Origin: JAHEKD01 sp965204695
GTDB taxonomy: Bacteria > Pseudomonadota > Gammaproteobacteria > Arenicellales > JAHEKD01
Reading direction: 5' to 3'
Length of the DNA stretch: 64,000 bases
Assembly: GCA_965204695.1 (NCBI GenBank)
Contig: OZ242007.1
Coordinates: forward strand, 1 to 64,000
Below the pieces are notes generated by a model that was not told the origin of the DNA, did not search any database, and saw only the letters and a program-made list of their open reading frames with translations. This document shows, one piece after another, positions 25,000-34,194 of the stretch. Positions within the stretch are counted from its first letter, which is position 1; each line of letters starts with the position of its first letter. The position numbers were made by a program, and so were the translations under genes.

Positions 25000-26322
25000 A
25001 TGCAGAATCTCTCTTATTCAAGAGTTTGGCAAATTGCCTGGCCCATTATTCTTTCGAACATTACTATTCCATTGGTTGGAGCTGTTGATACAGCTGTAAT
25101 TGGGCAATTGCCAGGAGCTATTTATATAGCAGCGGTTGCTCTGGGCGCCATCATTTTTGATTTTCTGTTTTGGGGTTTTAATTTTCTTAAGATTGGTACC
25201 AGTGGTTTAACAGCGCAAGCAATTGGGAGCGATAGTTTTACTAAAGCCGGTGAGCATATTTCTAGAGCTATAGTTATAGCTCTAGTCGCCGCTTGTCTGC
25301 TTTTAGTCATTCACCAGCCAATCATAAATTTTGCATTAAATATCTATGAAACGGAAGCAGCCGTAGCTGAAGCCACGAAAGATTATTACAACATTCGAAT
25401 CTGGGGTTCGCCTGTGGTATTAATCAATTTTGTTATCCTCGGCAGTTTTATTGCATTACAACAAACTAAATATATTTTCTTTCATCAACTATTGCTTAAT
25501 TTAACAAATATCATTCTTGATTTTGTTTTTGTGCTTGCTTTTGACTGGCAGGTTAAAGGAGTGGCGATAGCTACGGTTATTGCCAACTTCGCTGCCTGTA
25601 CGTTCGGATTCTACTGGTTAGTAAAAGTCAGCAAAGCCAATGGGATTAAGTTATCAATTATCGACGCCGCCAAACAGCGCCTAAGTTCTTATTTGCCATT
25701 GATGAAGCTAAATGCAAATATCATGATCCGCACAGCGTGTCTGGTTTTCTCATTTGCTTTTATGACCTATATGAGTACTCAGCTTGGTACACTTTTTTTA
25801 GCTGCGAATGCCATTTTGCTACATTTCCAATCCATAATGTCCTATGGCTTAGATGGTTTTGCCGATGCTACTGAAAGTTTAACTGGCAGAGCATATGGCA
25901 AGCGTTCTCCAAGTCATCTACTCCTGGCTGTTAAGTATTCAACTGTATGGGCAGCGGTTACCGCATTGATTTGTTGCTTCATTTATTTGCTTTTTGGCGA
26001 GCAAATAATTCGAGTATTTTCTGTTGATCAAGTAGTAATAGCCACTGCAAGTCAATACTTACCCTGGTTAATTATTTCCCCTTTGATATCTGTATGGAGT
26101 TTTCAACTGGATGGAATCTATGTCGGTACAACTTTTAGTGTCGAGATGCGAAATGGGATGCTGGTCTCTACCTGCTTTTTCGTGCTTTGTTGTATGCTGT
26201 TGGTGCCACAATGGCACAATCATGGTTTATGGTTGGCCTTTTTGTGTTTTATGGCAGTGCGAGCCATCATTCTAGCACTATGGTTTCCACGCATCCCCAG
26301 ATCAATAGATTCCCCCGGGTAA
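25000..26322 (+). CDS. MATE-family efflux transporter (DinF-like)
   Basis: A 440-residue polytopic protein with twelve helices, opening with WQIAWPIILSNITIPLVGAV and VDTAVIGQL, the DinF-branch pattern of MATE exporters (cation-driven drug or metabolite export in the inner membrane). Alanine-rich repeats LLAANAILLHFQSIMSYGLDG and the internal pseudo-symmetry are visible. The stop codon lies inside the CCCCGGG/CCCGGGG hairpin that begins repeat family A, so the last residues (SPG) may have been supplied by the repeat. It is expressed alone. Confidence 0.9.
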   Translation: MQNLSYSRVWQIAWPIILSNITIPLVGAVDTAVIGQLPGAIYIAAVALGAIIFDFLFWGFNFLKIGTSGLTAQAIGSDSFTKAGEHISRAIVIALVAACLLLVIHQPIINFALNIYETEAAVAEATKDYYNIRIWGSPVVLINFVILGSFIALQQTKYIFFHQLLLNLTNIILDFVFVLAFDWQVKGVAIATVIANFAACTFGFYWLVKVSKANGIKLSIIDAAKQRLSSYLPLMKLNANIMIRTACLVFSFAFMTYMSTQLGTLFLAANAILLHFQSIMSYGLDGFADATESLTGRAYGKRSPSHLLLAVKYSTVWAAVTALICCFIYLLFGEQIIRVFSVDQVVIATASQYLPWLIISPLISVWSFQLDGIYVGTTFSVEMRNGMLVSTCFFVLCCMLLVPQWHNHGLWLAFLCFMAVRAIILALWFPRIPRSIDSPG

Positions 26323-26616
26323 ACCCGGGGTTGTTATCGTAACAGCCCTTTCAGGCTGATCCGATCAACATCGCACCTTATTAAACCAGCGATGTTCAAT
26401 CTATATACACTCATTCATCCATAGGCATCTATAATTCCAGTGTTCTTTCTGTTACCTCGATCTATTTCAAAATGCACGTCAAAACGAGCGATTAGGTACA
26501 TCACTGACTTGTCAGATTCGAACAGAACAGGTGATCCCTCGCAAGCCCAGCATTGAGTTATAGTGTCGAAGAGCCGGGATAAGCCCGTGGTATTCTGTCG
26601 CTTACGCGAACGATAA
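26313..26616. repeat. Dispersed repeat family A, copy 1 (single central unit)
   Basis: About 300 bp between the MATE stop and cbiX, alignable by eye with 58084-58501. It begins with hairpin CCCCGGG-TAAA-CCCGGGG (26313-26330) and ends near CCGGGATAAGCCCG (about 26573-26586) plus TTACGCGAACG. An 8-bp stem AACATCGC/GCGATGTT lies at 26367-26374 and 26389-26396. The central part holds CTGACTTGTCAG, itself a small palindrome. No open frame of note; no transposase. It could be a MITE-like element or a structured RNA. Confidence 0.75.
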
Positions 26617-26985
26617 TTAGTGTTCAGCCGTGATAACTTTAACTAAAAAATCAGTTATTTCTTCAACCATGCCAATATAAGGTAAGGTTTTAATCGTTAA
26701 ATTAGGGTATTGTGATTGTTTGACCATAATCTCATGGGGCACGTCTTCGGTGACATGACGACCCTGGTTTAGAAAATAAGGCATCACAGTTATATCAAGC
26801 GCACCATTGGCAACAAGTTTGTCAATCGCATCCCCGATGCTTGGTTCACAAAGCTCAAGAAAACAGGCTTGTAAAATATCAAAACGGGAGTTGAGCTTTT
26901 GTTTTAAAGCATCAACTAACTCAAAAACTTCTTGGTTCGATTCATGGCGGCGACTACCATGAGCAATCAAAAGTAAAGCCTGCAT
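26617..26985 (-). CDS. CbiX/SirB-type sirohydrochlorin chelatase (short form)
   Basis: A 122-residue protein of the small CbiX family, whose members insert cobalt or iron into sirohydrochlorin for cobalamin or siroheme synthesis. LLIAHGSRRHESNQEV carries the first metal-binding histidine and MPYFLNQGRHVTEDVP the second. Its length is that of the single-domain CbiXS type, which works as a dimer. Its start overlaps the stop of the acyl-CoA synthetase gene (TAATG), an unexpected partner; no other siroheme or B12 gene is in the window. Confidence 0.85.
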   Translation of the reverse strand: MQALLLIAHGSRRHESNQEVFELVDALKQKLNSRFDILQACFLELCEPSIGDAIDKLVANGALDITVMPYFLNQGRHVTEDVPHEIMVKQSQYPNLTIKTLPYIGMVEEITDFLVKVITAEH

Positions 26986-28841
26986 TAATGTCCTTTATAT
27001 AATTTGGCGATCTCTACAGAAAAACGATCTTTTAAAACTGGACGTTTCAGTTTTAATGTCGGTGTTAGCAGTCCATTTTCAACTGTCCAAGGTTCCAGTG
27101 ATGCATTGGCTTTGTAGATTTTTGCATAACCCGGGAAATCTTCGATTTGTTCTGCGATACGACTAACTAAAAATTCCTCAACTTTTGGATCTTTTAGAAC
27201 AGACTCGTCATCACTGGCGACACCAAGGTTTTCAGCTTCTTTTTGCCACAGTTCTTTATTTAAGACCAATAAAGCCGTTAAATAGGGCTTGCCTTCTCCA
27301 ATGACCATTGATTGTTCAAATAATGCATCTTCTGCAATAGCCGATTCCATATCAGCTGGCGGAACTTTCTCACCATTAGCCAGAACAAGAATCTCTTTGA
27401 TGCGGCCGATGATATGAATAAAACCATCTTTATCAATCTTGCCGCAATCACCTGTTTTTAACCAGCCATCTTCGGTAAATGTTTCAGCTGTAGCCTGCTC
27501 ATTTTGCCAATAGCCCTGCATGACATTTAGGCCTTTGGCGAGAATTTCATTATTCTCACCTATCCTTAGTTGCACACCGATTAGTGGCAAGCCGATACTC
27601 TCAGGCTTATTTCGATGAATTAAATTACTCGATAACACAGGAGATGTTTCAGTCATGCCGTATCCCTGGACTACATCCACTCCCAGACCTAAAAATGTTT
27701 TACCTACTACAAAAGGTAATGGAGCTCCGCCAGCAATGGCTACACGCAACTCACCGCCAAGCTTCGCTCTTACCTTACTAGCAACCAGTTTGTCTAACAA
27801 AGGCCAGAGTAAGAAACTCAATTTAGATTCACCTCTTCCTTGGCGATGCTGAAACTTGTTCCAGCCAAGCTCTACCGTTTTTTCAAAAAGCGTTTTTTTA
27901 AGCGATGACCCCTCATCAAGCTGGGTCATTATCTTCTGATATACACGCTCGAAAATTCGTGGCACCGTTACGATCACTGTCGGTTTATGATGAACCAGAT
28001 CCTCACCTAACTCTGGTATGGACCTGGCATAGGCGATTTCACAACCGGCCATGATGGTCATGTAATAACCGACTGTACGCTCAAAAGTGTGGGAAAGAGG
28101 TAAAAATGAAACAAAACGATCTGATGGAAAAAATGGCCCATAACGCGCACAGGCATAAGCATTCTCGAGTATATTGGTATGTGTAATCATTACTCCTTTA
28201 GGTCGACCAGTGGTTCCCGATGTAAAGACAATAGTCGCAAGTGCATCAGAATCATCGAGAGCTTCGGGCAAATCAGTGACTTGATCAGGCAGCCAAGAAT
28301 CTAACTGTTTAACTCGGGCATCTGAACTATGATCAAAGGGTTCTTGAGTGATGATCGTTTTTAAAAAATCAAGATTGATCGTTTTTTCTTCTCGTAATTC
28401 CTCCCAATGCGGTGCCGAATCAATAAACAATAATTGGCTTTGAGTCAGCTCCATGATATAAGCCATATTGTCGGCCCGATCATCCATATACAATGGCACA
28501 ATCACTAAACCCTGAGCATGGGCAGCCATATCGCAGCAAACCCAGTGAGTCGAATTGGGTTGAAGAATTGCAATTCGATCCCCCGGCGTCAAACCAGCTT
28601 CGAGAAATGCAGCCCGCCAACGGTCAATCAGGTCTGACATTTGTTGCCAACTGTATTCCCGCCATTGTCCAGATTCGAACTGATAATAAGCGGTTTTATT
28701 GGGATTGCGTTTTACCCGCTCAGCAAACAAGCCATATAATGTTTTCACTTCACTGGGCTTAATGATGTCAACATCATTTCGCCCTATTAATGTATCATCT
28801 GCATAAACAGTCGTTTGTGTAATTTTATTCATACTATTCAA
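26985..28841 (-). CDS. Long-chain fatty-acid-CoA ligase (AMP-binding)
   Basis: A 618-residue adenylate-forming enzyme of the FadD15/long ACSL type. The P-loop is IVFTSGTTGRPKGVMITH, the A5 motif is QGYGMTETSPV, and GDCGKIDKDGFIHIIGRIKE is the A7-A8 hinge. It activates fatty acids to acyl-CoAs at the inner membrane for beta-oxidation or lipid synthesis. Its ATG overlaps the fadE stop by four bases (ATGA), so it is co-translated with the acyl-CoA dehydrogenase, and it overlaps cbiX by one base. Confidence 0.93.
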   Translation of the reverse strand: MNSMNKITQTTVYADDTLIGRNDVDIIKPSEVKTLYGLFAERVKRNPNKTAYYQFESGQWREYSWQQMSDLIDRWRAAFLEAGLTPGDRIAILQPNSTHWVCCDMAAHAQGLVIVPLYMDDRADNMAYIMELTQSQLLFIDSAPHWEELREEKTINLDFLKTIITQEPFDHSSDARVKQLDSWLPDQVTDLPEALDDSDALATIVFTSGTTGRPKGVMITHTNILENAYACARYGPFFPSDRFVSFLPLSHTFERTVGYYMTIMAGCEIAYARSIPELGEDLVHHKPTVIVTVPRIFERVYQKIMTQLDEGSSLKKTLFEKTVELGWNKFQHRQGRGESKLSFLLWPLLDKLVASKVRAKLGGELRVAIAGGAPLPFVVGKTFLGLGVDVVQGYGMTETSPVLSSNLIHRNKPESIGLPLIGVQLRIGENNEILAKGLNVMQGYWQNEQATAETFTEDGWLKTGDCGKIDKDGFIHIIGRIKEILVLANGEKVPPADMESAIAEDALFEQSMVIGEGKPYLTALLVLNKELWQKEAENLGVASDDESVLKDPKVEEFLVSRIAEQIEDFPGYAKIYKANASLEPWTVENGLLTPTLKLKRPVLKDRFSVEIAKLYKGH

Positions 28842-31264
28842 TGAGTTACTTTATTTTTCTCGAATTTATCTACACTAATTACATTATAAGTTGATTGGTG
28901 CCAAGCAGTCAGTTGCTCAGCTTCAGAATCATCAATATGACCGCTACCAATCAATTCATCTAGCCAGTCAGAAAATACTTGACCTCCTGCTTGCCGGCGA
29001 TCAGCATCTTTGAGTCGCTTACGAATGGCTTCAACTTCTAGTGTCAAGTTTAACGCGTGCTCGAGACAACCGGTAATATCATCTGGATTGTGATTGATGT
29101 AGATTCCTTTTGTTAATCTGTCTCTGGAGGCCGATGGGCTTTGCAAGAGTTTAGCAACTTTTTGCCCCAGTCTATCATCAGGTCGACGTAACCAGCGGCC
29201 GGTTGGAAATACTAACAATCTCAACGCTATGCCTAAAGGTTTGATTGGAAAATTACGCAGAATACCGTCAATAGCCTGTTCTGTTTCGAACAAAGCGTGT
29301 TGGCAGGCCCAGTCCACAAACGGCATGTCTTCACTTGGATCACCGTTATCCTGATGGTGCTTCAATATAGCGGTACACATGTACATATAACTTAAGGCAT
29401 CTGCGAAACGTCCTGATAACGCTTCCTTACGTTTCAAGCCACCGCCCAAAACCAATAACGCCATATCTGAGAGGAATGAAAAAGCAGCACTTAGGCGTGA
29501 AACATGGCGGAAATAATATTTGGTTTTATCTGAACCATTGGATGGAGCAAAATAACCTCGAGTCAAAGCATAAAAGAAAGTTCGAACTTTATTACCGTAG
29601 ACATATTCAAGATGCTGGACGAACACTTGATCGAATTTTTCTACAGCACTTGATTCGTTTTCGTCATAAGCTGCTTCAACTTCTTTAAGTAAATATGGAT
29701 GGCAACGCATAGCTCCTTGGCCAAAAATGATTAAACTTCGAGTTAAAATATTTGCCCCTTCTACAGTTATGCCAATCGGTGTTTGCTGATAAGCTCTAGC
29801 CAGGTAATTTTTAGGGCCCATACAAATCCCTCGACCACCATGAACATCCATTGCATCATTAATAACTGTGCGCCCTCCTTCGGTTAAATGGTATTTGGCA
29901 ATTGCCGATACAACAGATGGTTTTTCACCCATTTGCAGGGCAGCCAGACTGAATAACCGGGTTGCATCCAACATATAAGTTAGACCACCGATTCTTGCCA
30001 GGGCTTCTTGTACGCCTTCAAACTTACCAATCGGAATATTGAACTGTTCTCGGATGCGAGCATAAGCACCAGTGGTTCTGGCAGAAACCTTACTCATGGC
30101 AACACCGGAAGCTGGCAGTGAAATTGCACGACCAGCGGCCAGTAATTCCATTAACATGCGCCAACCCCGGCCGATCTGCTCTTGCCCCCCTACAACCCAA
30201 TCAAATGGCACAAAAACATCTTTACCTTCATTGGGGCCGTTCATGAAAGACGAATTTAATGGTAAATGACGCTTGCCAATATCAACACCAGGTGTATTGA
30301 CTGGAACCAGCGCACAGGTGATGCCTAACTCTTCCTCACCCCCTAATAAGCCATCAGGATCAAACGCTTTAAACGCTAAGCCTAATACCGTTGCCACGGG
30401 GCCAAGCGTGATGTAACGCTTTTCCCAGTTAACTTTAAAACCGAGTTTTTTCTCGCCATCGATTTCTTGCTCACAAACGAAGCCTGCTGCAGTCATTGCA
30501 CCAGCATCTGAACCGGCATAAGGACCTGTTAGAGCAAAACAAGGAATCTCCTCACCTTTTGCAAGTCGAGGTAAATAATAGTCCTTTTGTTCTTGAGTAC
30601 CATAATGAGCTAATAATTCAGCTGGACCCAGCGAATTAGGCACCATTACAGTTACACCCGCAGTGCCGCTGCGGCTGGCAATTTTCATTACTATTTCCGA
30701 ATTAGCAACAGGTGAAAACTCAAGGCCACCGTATTCTTCCGGGATAATCAATCCAAAGAATTTATTGTCCTTGATAAATTGCCAGACTTCAGGCGGAAGA
30801 TCATTGCGATTATGGGTAATGTCCCAATCATCCAGCATTACACAAAGCTCCTCGACAGGCCCGTTAAGAAATGCTTGCTCAGTCTCACTCAGAGTAGCTG
30901 ACGGATAATTGTTCAACTTATTCCAGTCTGGATCACCCTTAAATAGTTCTGCTTCCCACCATATCGTGCCAGCATCAATGGCTTCTTGCTCAGTGTTAGA
31001 AATTGGCGGCAAAATTTGTCTAATTCGTTTTAGAACAGGACCGGTTAAATATTTCTGCCGAATCGGTTCAACATTCAGAACAACAGCGATGAGTCCGAAA
31101 AGCAGCCAAATACCAAACATCAGGATTCCGGGAATCCAATCGCTAAAAGTGATAGCCAGTAAAATGATAGCAACGCCCATGCAGATCATAGGCATTGAAG
31201 GATTCATCCTGGCTACGTAATACATAAACATAACTAGGAGGATGAGAATAAGTAGCAAAGTCAT
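28838..31264 (-). CDS. fadE: Acyl-CoA dehydrogenase FadE (large, membrane-associated)
   Basis: An 808-residue FadE (E. coli 814), catalysing the first oxidation step of fatty-acid beta-oxidation. Residues 1-65 contain two hydrophobic helices, then comes the acyl-CoA dehydrogenase core: FGLIIPEEYGGLEFSP, GPYAGSDAGAM (substrate and FAD contacts), VHGGRGICMGPKNYLARAY, and the C-terminal DUF1974-type extension (residues about 520-808). It starts a fadE-acsL-cbiX string with overlapping genes. The FadR or other operator was not identified. Confidence 0.96.
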   Translation of the reverse strand: MTLLLILILLVMFMYYVARMNPSMPMICMGVAIILLAITFSDWIPGILMFGIWLLFGLIAVVLNVEPIRQKYLTGPVLKRIRQILPPISNTEQEAIDAGTIWWEAELFKGDPDWNKLNNYPSATLSETEQAFLNGPVEELCVMLDDWDITHNRNDLPPEVWQFIKDNKFFGLIIPEEYGGLEFSPVANSEIVMKIASRSGTAGVTVMVPNSLGPAELLAHYGTQEQKDYYLPRLAKGEEIPCFALTGPYAGSDAGAMTAAGFVCEQEIDGEKKLGFKVNWEKRYITLGPVATVLGLAFKAFDPDGLLGGEEELGITCALVPVNTPGVDIGKRHLPLNSSFMNGPNEGKDVFVPFDWVVGGQEQIGRGWRMLMELLAAGRAISLPASGVAMSKVSARTTGAYARIREQFNIPIGKFEGVQEALARIGGLTYMLDATRLFSLAALQMGEKPSVVSAIAKYHLTEGGRTVINDAMDVHGGRGICMGPKNYLARAYQQTPIGITVEGANILTRSLIIFGQGAMRCHPYLLKEVEAAYDENESSAVEKFDQVFVQHLEYVYGNKVRTFFYALTRGYFAPSNGSDKTKYYFRHVSRLSAAFSFLSDMALLVLGGGLKRKEALSGRFADALSYMYMCTAILKHHQDNGDPSEDMPFVDWACQHALFETEQAIDGILRNFPIKPLGIALRLLVFPTGRWLRRPDDRLGQKVAKLLQSPSASRDRLTKGIYINHNPDDITGCLEHALNLTLEVEAIRKRLKDADRRQAGGQVFSDWLDELIGSGHIDDSEAEQLTAWHQSTYNVISVDKFEKNKVTH

Positions 31265-31315
31265 GAGGAAATACTCTTGGTTGCTTAGGATTATCTGTGT
31301 GTCAATGAGATATAA

Positions 31316-31942
31316 CTATACCATTTCTGCCAAAAGAGACGTGGCTTGATTTTGGTAAGCACCACGAGCAGTTAACAGTTGTAATTTGCTTCCACCTTTT
31401 TGTAACCATAAATAAGCAGATCGTATACCGCTAAGCAAACAAACTCTGACTTTTGCAGCCGTTTGTTTTTGCGCAAGATAACCTTGCTCGCCGCTGACGA
31501 TTACTCTTGGCTTAAGCGGACTGATGGTTTTTAGATAAATTTCGGCTATCTCTTCTATAGCTTGTTCATCAAAAAAACTTTGTTTTTCATCCAAATGAAC
31601 GTGATCCAGTTGTTCTGCAAGCTGCTGGCTTAATTGTGATGAAGATTTAACTTTTTTGCTGAGTTGAATCAATTGAAAGGCATAACGCATGATCTCTGCC
31701 TGTACAGGTGACTTGGGTTTAAAAAAATGCCCTTGCAGGCTTCGAAGTCCTAACCCTAAAGAACTGATACCGCCATACACTTCTTCCACCGTCTGAACAT
31801 CAAATGTAAATAAGGTTCGTGCACATGTGTCAAAGTATTTTTGATCGACTTTGCCAGTACGCGCCAAATCTTGCACTAATTCGGCTGCTTGAGCTAAACC
31901 AGCTAAAGCTAGCGTACGGTCACGTAGTAAATCGTCAGCCAT
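31316..31942 (-). CDS. hflD: HflD-like high-frequency lysogenization protein
   Basis: A 208-residue all-helical protein with the HflD pattern: RTLALAGLAQAAELVQDLAR near the start, SLGLGLRSL, then LSKKVKS and a final GAYQNQAT. HflD is a peripheral inner-membrane protein that in E. coli inhibits lambda CII. In most gammaproteobacteria it sits between mnmA and purB, but here it follows a DUF192 gene with an 8-base overlap, and fadE comes next, 51 bp on. Confidence 0.88.
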   Translation of the reverse strand: MADDLLRDRTLALAGLAQAAELVQDLARTGKVDQKYFDTCARTLFTFDVQTVEEVYGGISSLGLGLRSLQGHFFKPKSPVQAEIMRYAFQLIQLSKKVKSSSQLSQQLAEQLDHVHLDEKQSFFDEQAIEEIAEIYLKTISPLKPRVIVSGEQGYLAQKQTAAKVRVCLLSGIRSAYLWLQKGGSKLQLLTARGAYQNQATSLLAEMV

Positions 31943-32414
31943 CGATCTTCAAATAGCTACTACCGGCTTCGATATTATTTTGCTCAAAGTAGCCCTCATG
32001 TGCTTCCAAGGCGTATTTGGTCAGCACGTCCGATGGATAGAGCTGTCCTTCAGAGTTAATATGTTCACGCATTAACTGAATATCACCAATCATGCCTTGT
32101 TCATCAATAAAAGCGATATCAAGGTTGGCATGAACGTTGTTCATATGAAAAGTTGGTTTTTTTGCCTGTGAGAATAAAAATAATATTGCTGTGGTTTGGA
32201 ATTGTTCAGGACAAATATGTTGAAATCCTGCTGCTTGTTCGCTTACCTCATCAGCGACTTTAACCTTTAGTAAAATACTCTCACCGTCTTTGTTCAATAA
32301 TTCAATATATCGTTCTTGCATTTGTTCAAGCATTGGAGTGCTGCTCTGACATTGGCCATAAGCCATTTGAACAAACAATAATGGCCCTAGAGAAATGAAT
32401 TTAAGGAATTTCAT
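31935..32414 (-). CDS. Exported DUF192 protein
   Basis: A 159-residue DUF192 protein. The signal peptide (residues 1-20) ends before QCQSS. The domain follows: a PEQFQTTAILFLFSQAKKP region, THMN-type FHMNNVHANLDIAFID, and YALEAHEGYFEQNNI at the end. DUF192 proteins are small beta proteins of unknown biochemical role. Compared with the usual 'MRGL..R...L..GMLF' opening the pattern here is relaxed. It overlaps both neighbours (4 bases with the oxidoreductase gene, 8 with hflD), forming a tightly packed three-gene unit. Confidence 0.85.
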   Translation of the reverse strand: MKFLKFISLGPLLFVQMAYGQCQSSTPMLEQMQERYIELLNKDGESILLKVKVADEVSEQAAGFQHICPEQFQTTAILFLFSQAKKPTFHMNNVHANLDIAFIDEQGMIGDIQLMREHINSEGQLYPSDVLTKYALEAHEGYFEQNNIEAGSSYLKIDG

Positions 32415-33361
32415 ACTAATGGGTTTTGATAAATTGTATCTTTAATTTGATTGGCCACAGCTAAAGCTGCCAGACCATCGTGACCACTCACAGTTGGGGT
32501 TTTGCTAGATTTAATTGCAGCTATAAAATCACTGATTTCAGCGTCTAAAGGCTGTACTGGCTGGATTTCCAACACTTTACGCTCCAATCCGGCAAAAGGC
32601 TGATCGGGCTGTTTATCAGTTTTAGTAATGACTTCAACATTCTGAGCGTTGAAATCGACGGCCATATATTTATCAGGTGCAAATACACGAATACGGCGAA
32701 ATTTTTTGTTTGAAACACGACTAGCTGTAACATTAGCGACAGAACCATTGACGAATTCCAGCCTGGCATTAGCTATGTCGATCTCATCTGTCAGGACTTT
32801 GGTACCTACTGCTGAAACGTTTTTAATCTCCGATTTGGTCAGCGATAAAATGATATCGATATCATGGATCATTAAATCAGTGACCACATCAACGTCTGTA
32901 GCCCTGACAGTAAACTCCCCTAATCGATGTGCCTCAATAAACCTTGGTGTGTCAACAAGCTCAGATAAGGCGACAATACCGGCATTAAAACGCTCTAAAT
33001 GGCCAATCTGTAATAATACATTTTGATCATCAGCAGCTTTGACTAGCTGCTCTGCTTCGGCAACTGTAGCTGCAATAGGTTTTTCTAACAAAACCTGCAC
33101 ACCCGCATTGATAAAAGGCATTGTGACATCATAGTGATAAGTTGTAGGCACCACGATGCTGACGGCATCAACTTTATCAATAATCTCATCTTGGCTTGTG
33201 TAAGCGCTAGTAGAATATTGGTTGGCGATCTCCTGTGCGTTGTCCAATCGGGTATCAACTACACCGATTAGATCAACATCCGGGTGTTCAGAATAAATCT
33301 TGGCGTGAAATTTGCCCAGGTAGCCTACGCCGATAACTGCAACTTTTACTTTTTCAGACAT
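32411..33361 (-). CDS. Gfo/Idh/MocA-family oxidoreductase
   Basis: A 316-residue NAD(P)-dependent sugar dehydrogenase-like protein. The Rossmann motif is VIGVGYLGKFHAKIY, the family's EKPIA follows near residue 95, and the alpha/beta substrate domain contains LMIHDIDIILSLT. Sequences with the VGYLGxFHAxxY opening include GnnA, which oxidises UDP-GlcNAc at C3 in lipid A variants. That assignment is only suggestive; no gnnB or lpx gene is adjacent. First gene of the unit with DUF192 and hflD. Confidence 0.85.
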   Translation of the reverse strand: MSEKVKVAVIGVGYLGKFHAKIYSEHPDVDLIGVVDTRLDNAQEIANQYSTSAYTSQDEIIDKVDAVSIVVPTTYHYDVTMPFINAGVQVLLEKPIAATVAEAEQLVKAADDQNVLLQIGHLERFNAGIVALSELVDTPRFIEAHRLGEFTVRATDVDVVTDLMIHDIDIILSLTKSEIKNVSAVGTKVLTDEIDIANARLEFVNGSVANVTASRVSNKKFRRIRVFAPDKYMAVDFNAQNVEVITKTDKQPDQPFAGLERKVLEIQPVQPLDAEISDFIAAIKSSKTPTVSGHDGLAALAVANQIKDTIYQNPLV

Positions 33362-33456
33362 TAATCAGTTCAATCATTAATCATGTGATTATATAATTAT
33401 AACGTGAATGATAACTATAGAGCCGCCCTACTCTCCTAAGATAAACGAGGTCTTTA

Positions 33457-34194
33457 ATGAAAAAAATTCTTGCTGTTGTTTTGGTGCTAATTGTTGCTGT
33501 TTTTGCCTGGCTAAAATTTTCTGACCAGCCCGAGAAATTGGTGTTAGAAGAATTGGAGCGTCAAGGCCGAAGAGCCTTTGGTACAGAGGTCACCGTTTCC
33601 GATTTGGCCTTAGATATAAAACAGGGTACAGCCAGCATTCGGGAAATTAGTGTGGCTAATCCTCCTGGTTTCACCCAACAAAATGCCCTAACTTTGTCTG
33701 AAATTTATGCCCAGTTTGATTATAAAAATCTGAGTATAAGTGAAATTATTGTCTCTGACCCGCATGTTTATGCAGAATTTATCGACTCAAAATTAAATAT
33801 TGAAGAACTATCTAAACATGCTGATCTGTTTGCGCCGGTGCCGGTAAGTGAGATAGATGTTACAACTGGTGAGTCAGCTGAAACTACAGAAAACAGTGAA
33901 GCTGAATCTGAGGAGAATGAAATCGAGTTGTCCATTGATTACATTGCCCTTGAAAACATTACCGTTGACTTGATTTCAGATAAGTTAAAAGAGCAAAAAC
34001 AGTTTGGTATTGATCAAATTGCTGCTCGTGATCTATCTGGAACTCCGGAAGAGCTAGGCAATGAAATTATTAATAAAATGCTGAATGACTTGTATCAACG
34101 CGTTGCTGCTGAATCCTTGAAAGAGTTGGGCATTGAGAAATTTGATGAGTTAAAAGAAAAAGTTAAGGATAAGTTAAAAAACTTATTTGATTAA
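33457..34194 (+). CDS. AsmA-like single-pass membrane protein
   Basis: A 245-residue protein with an N-terminal membrane anchor (residues 3-20) and then a region resembling the AsmA/DUF748 opening: DLALDIKQGTASIREISVAN followed by PPGFTQ, and LSEIYAQFDYKNL. A very acidic stretch (about residues 135-160, rich in E, S, T) and a lysine-rich helical tail follow. AsmA-like proteins act in outer-membrane lipid homeostasis, but this is much shorter than AsmA itself. The next gene starts inside its last codons. Confidence 0.7.
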   Translation: MKKILAVVLVLIVAVFAWLKFSDQPEKLVLEELERQGRRAFGTEVTVSDLALDIKQGTASIREISVANPPGFTQQNALTLSEIYAQFDYKNLSISEIIVSDPHVYAEFIDSKLNIEELSKHADLFAPVPVSEIDVTTGESAETTENSEAESEENEIELSIDYIALENITVDLISDKLKEQKQFGIDQIAARDLSGTPEELGNEIINKMLNDLYQRVAAESLKELGIEKFDELKEKVKDKLKNLFD

